Shown in pieces: positions 60,301 through 64,000 of a DNA stretch of 64,000 bases (its first letter is position 1; each line of letters opens with the position of its first letter). The notes under the pieces were generated by a model that was not told the origin of the DNA, did not search any database, and saw nothing but the letters and a program-made list of their open reading frames with translations. Location of the stretch: the NCBI GenBank assembly GCA_947034895.1, contig OX344763.1:76031093-76095092 (forward strand). The letters run 5' to 3'. This stretch comes from Rhytidiadelphus loreus. Lineage: Eukaryota > Streptophyta > Bryopsida > Hypnales > Hylocomiaceae. Both the position numbers and the translations under genes were made by a program.

Positions 60301-63300
60301 TAACCTGTCACTAGAACGAGTCTGTAGGTCGTCTCCGTCTTAGTCGATATTCCCGGAACTCGTATTCTCACAAACGTATCCACCACTTTATTGTCAAACT
60401 CCAGATCCTCAAGCAGATCTCTCAGAAGTGCTCTCCGCAGGTATATCAAGTCAATGTTCTTGGGAGTGATGGCGGCGTATTCGCCGCTGTTTGGCCTCTC
60501 AAACTTCTCGTCGACGGGTCTCCGACCTCTTCGCCGCTCCTTTGGAACATTGGTGCCCAGTTTGTCCTCGTTGCCGTCCATGCCAACCGCGTCTTCCTCA
60601 GTCATTGCATTGTGATCGCTCAGTACATCCTTGCTCTTGCTGCTATCTATGGAGCCCCTTGCTGGAAAGTGTACCTGGAGATGCTTGAACATCTCGAACT
60701 GCCCGACCGATTCCTTTCCAAATATGCTCTTCAGCCGATCGTCACAATTTATCTGGCTGCTTTTACGTGAGTCCTGCAGCTTGTGACGCTTGATGTAGCT
60801 CCACAGTAATTTGTTCACGGCAAACCTCGAAAGAGGCTTAGTTGGATCCTCCTTCATGTGCTCTATAAAGTCTAGGAGCTCCTTCGATGCCCAGCTCTCA
60901 AACTTCTGAGACCTGAATACTTGCAGCAGCTCCTGGTCTCCCTCCTCATATTCATCTTCTGGATTCACGTCCTCGTCCATTATATCGGAACCCATGCGAT
61001 TCTTGTTCGCTCTTCTCTTCGTCCCGGCAGCGCCGACCGACTCGGAGTTGTCATGATCGGATTCGTTTGTCCCTTTGTCGGACTCGTCATTCTCGGTGTG
61101 ATCTTCTGATTCCGAACCACCGTGGTTCAGCATACTACCGTTCCCACCCACGGGCTTTCCATCCTTATCCAACTCAGGAACTACCAACGAAAGCCTCCTT
61201 TTCAGATCTTCCCAGTACTCCTTGAACAAGCATTCATATGTTTCTTGGTCCTCGAAGTCCACCTCCACCTACACAATAACACGAACGCCCAGATATCGCC
61301 TGGGCATTAGCACGTTACCTGGATGTACCACGCGAAAATGTATCACATGAAGACATCAAATCTACCCCTTCATCTCCAAAACTTGTCTCCATGATCGGGT
61401 AGTCCCTATGGATAACGTGTTGCCCCACACAGAAAATCACTTTAACAAAGCGTCCCGTGAACAAATAGCACAAACTACGAATAAAGCCCGCGCCTCCTGG
61501 AACAGCTCCCAATTACCAACCTAACATCTTTCCCTTCATGAGAAAATAGTCATCATACCCCATCCGCGTTGATGGTCTCGTTCCGTTCGATCATGCTCAC
61601 AATCGGCAAACAGTCCTCGCACAAACCCTTCCGTTTGCGAAGCAAAAGAAACTCCGCTTTGTCAATGCAGATTCCGCAATAAGCCGTGGGACATGTGTAA
61701 CACTGAAAGCTACCAGGCTTCGTACAAACGGAGCAGAAGTGCCATCCTGAGAAAGAAAAAGCCAGTCAGCATCACCTACTGTCATGGAACTGTAGTAGCC
61801 ACAGGAACATTGATGGGGTTACTACCCATGCATCCCGTCCAGACCTCCAAAGAGGGCACTAAGCCACTCCTATGGACTCATGTCCATTTAGAGATTCGTC
61901 ACTCAGCGCAACCAATAAATGTCACATTACCCTCGTATAAAACTCTAAGTCTTGATCCAAATCATGGGAACACAATGCCTACAAGGCTAACTAGAACCGT
62001 CAATGGTGCTCCCCCGAAACGGTCAATCTCTCAGATTAGAGACTACTGGTTCGTATTCATAGACGTCTCAATTGCCGATGATACTAATGATCCTTAAGAC
62101 GAGCACACGACACAACATAAATTGAGTCAAGTTAGGGGTGCAAAGAATCTGCAAGATTCGTGGACGCATACCGCATAGCCATGCCCCCTTTTTCTTGAAG
62201 AACGCGGCGTCACGCCCTATGCAGCTCAAATGATACGCTTTCGGACAAGATCTGCACCCCGGTTGCAAACGCAATCGTCAGACTTGCGCACTTTCAGAAA
62301 CATCAAAATCTAGGTTCTTCATTTAACTCATACTGACAAAACCATCGCCAGCATTAGCCCTGGACACATTCTCAGCTGTCATCAACATCGTCTCCCAAAT
62401 GCAATCGCATCACACCTGCGGTCGCAGAGCACCAGATCTCCGCCGTCGAAGCAGATGAAACAGACGTCCTCCTCGTCTTTCTTCCTCTCGTCCCCTGGAA
62501 TCATCTTTCTGCTCAGCTTCCTCTGCCGTTCCGGCGACAAAAGGTCTAGAGAACGTTTCTTATCGTTTTGCGATTCCTTGTATTTCTCGTCCTGCTGCTG
62601 CTCGCCTCTTCCGGTACCCAACAACCGCGCCTGCTCTTCTCTTTCCGAAGCTTCATACAATTCCATATCCCGTTCTAACTCCGTCCTCTCCGCTTTAGAT
62701 GGAAAGCCTTCCGGAACAAGCTTCTTCGCATCCACCACTATGCCCCTGACCATGTTCGGCCGGCTTCGGCTTCCCATTGATTCCTCGGTTCGGCCGGAAG
62801 GTTGCCCCAACTCACTGCAATCATTTGCAACCTGCACGGCCTCAGGTTCTCGATGCATGACGGCACGGGAAGACTCATGCTCGTATCCCGACATGAAACT
62901 CGTGCTGCACGCGACCATAGTCACCAGTTGAGCCTCAAGGTCGTGCAGGGACTGGGCCTCTTCCGCTTTCACGATGCGGAAGGCCGTCACGTTGGACTGT
63001 ATGTCTTCCGCGAATTTCAGTGCCTCTGGCTGCTCATTCATGCGAAGATTTGATCCTGGGACTGCTCTTCCCACCACTTCAACTTTCGCGATAGCTTCTT
63101 GCGGCGCTTCGGGAACTTGAGCCGCTCGTAGATATGCGCGGTTCGCAAGTGTAGGGCTTGCCCCTTCGCCAGTCGTCACTTCGCTCAGATTTTCTATCTC
63201 GAGATTTGGTGTCTCGTTCAGACCAGTCACATCCTCTTTTGAGAATGCTATTGCTCTGGGTGCTGCGATGTCAGCCGCTTGAATATCGACAGGATCACTC

Positions 63301-63671
63301 TCAGTCGCGACTTCGGATTCACTTGCCGACTTGATAATTACGGTGCTCGACATAGTGTCTACCTTGGTAGAAACTTTCATGTCAAACTCGGGAGTGGCCG
63401 ACGCCATGGCAGTCATCATCGGCTCCTTAAAGACAAACCTATTTCTTTTCGCCAATTCGTCCCTCACATCCATAGAGTATACATCTTCCTCCTCGACTAC
63501 TTCGCCGTCATCATCTCCACCCGCCAAAGCATTATCACCGGCCATCACTTCTCTCGTGCCATCTGTTGTCACTAAGACTAGAGCCTGCACTGCGTCATCG
63601 CCGTGCTTATCCATTGCAACTGCGCCCATCGGCGAAGACGGTCCCTGTTCCACATGACCCCCGTTTTCCAT
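57354..63671 (-). CDS. NERD: NERD-like PHD-SWIB-Plus3-GYF-CCCH protein
   Basis: Ten exons: 63671-62416, 62251-62172, 61746-61559, 61268-60305, 60165-60038, 59785-59726, 59603-59553, 59259-59189, 58929-58784, 58621-57354 (TGA). They join in phase into 1,403 codons with no internal stop. Domains: acidic N-terminus; PHD finger across exons 1-3 (about 400-508, 'CFICFDGGDLVLC'); SWIB (about 620-710); Plus3 (about 763-895); GYF (about 1176-1233, 'LWHYHDPTGMAQGPFTMEQL'); CCCH finger (about 1384-1402, 'CRFYAKGYCKRGDACEFWH'). This order matches Arabidopsis NERD, a nuclear protein that binds Argonaute2 and histone H3 and acts in RNA-directed DNA methylation. WG dipeptides (EWGS, PWGG, SWGS, SWGG) around GYF fit an Argonaute hook. 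The start is the first ATG after in-frame TAG 63756-63758. An acceptor-like GACGCAG before 63722 means an upstream coding exon is possible. Confidence 0.9.
58930..59188 (-). other. AT-AC (U12-type) intron of the NERD-like gene
   Basis: Begins ATATCCTTTT and ends GGCTTAC. No GT donor exists near the required border. Using AT-AC keeps the frame and rejoins the conserved 'GRKKE'/'LRECVEKLQ' of Plus3 neighbours. CCTTGAC, matching the U12 branch-site core, lies about 18 bases before the 3' end. Confidence 0.85.
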
Positions 63672-64000
63672 ACCTTTCGTCCCGCTGTCTTCCTTGCGGA
63701 AAAAATCTGGAATGATAAAACCCTGCGTCACCACGCACAGTTCCCGAACAAACTTCTAAAGTGACCATGCCATAAGGCGAGGAGCCCTCGCACCTACAGA
63801 GCCCGAAGTAATGACCATCACGATGACTACAGTGCCCCTGTCGAGCTAGCGGCGCAATGACTGTTGGGCGCAATTTCAGATAAGTTATAGACACTTCAAG
63901 AGCCCGCAACGCCAGGAGCCTTTCAGGTTGGAGCACGTTCGGGTGTGCTTCGAGCATTTAGGGTTTCAAACTTTTGCCTATCGACAAACGGGGAGCTGGC

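Overview
The window looks like nuclear DNA from a land plant, probably a non-flowering one (bryophyte or lycophyte grade; I cannot fix the species). The evidence is one intact ten-exon gene of the plant NERD type (PHD, SWIB, Plus3, GYF and CCCH domains, about 1,400 codons, one AT-AC U12-type intron) on the minus strand at 57.35-63.7 kb. Almost everything else is decayed, nested transposable elements, AT-rich spacer and tandem repeats.

Layout. 1-3.76 kb: 3' part of a CACTA element (transposase C-terminus, terminal repeat at 3746-3757). 3.76-4.51 kb: truncated copy of an LTR-like element. 4.5-11.4 kb: broken minus-strand gene A, with a ParB-like NGQH motif and a degenerate methyltransferase-like motif. 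It is split by a 3,418-bp LTR-like insertion (7301-10718, duplicated GCTAG) that carries its own open frame and TATA box. 11.8-12.2 and 17.75-18.7 kb: clusters of a 33-bp hairpin (GTGCAGATCAGGTCG arms). 12.2-17.3 kb: several tandem-repeat blocks. 18.86-21.66 kb: plus-strand DUF7869-like transposase pseudogene.

22426-42332: a 19,907-bp Mutator-like element with 9-bp target duplication GAAGACCCA, related inverted ends and inverted subterminal repeats. It sits inside another transposase-like gene (gene H). The last gene H exon is at 22317-22425, the rest at 42342-44.04 kb, and the reading frame runs across the junction when the insertion is skipped. The element carries a plus-strand MULE transposase with a SWIM finger (37.7-41.3 kb). 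Divergent from it is gene B, with a ParB-like DGNHR motif, a coiled coil and a permuted DNA-methyltransferase motif. A DRM-like cytosine-5 methyltransferase fragment lies near the left end. A 203-bp tandem array and two smaller CACTA elements (30701-31633, duplication ATA; 32952-35693, duplication AGA) are nested in it. 44-57 kb: spacer and further element fragments.

Two unrelated transposon blocks (gene A + DUF7869; gene B + MULE) show the same plan: a ParB-like/methyltransferase gene divergent from a transposase, plus a private family of palindromes repeated around or inside both genes. I propose this pairing as the candidate undescribed system. Nearly all in-frame stops in the decayed genes are TAG at positions that read naturally as Gln, which fits deamination of methylated CAG (CHG) sites; the host gene has none.
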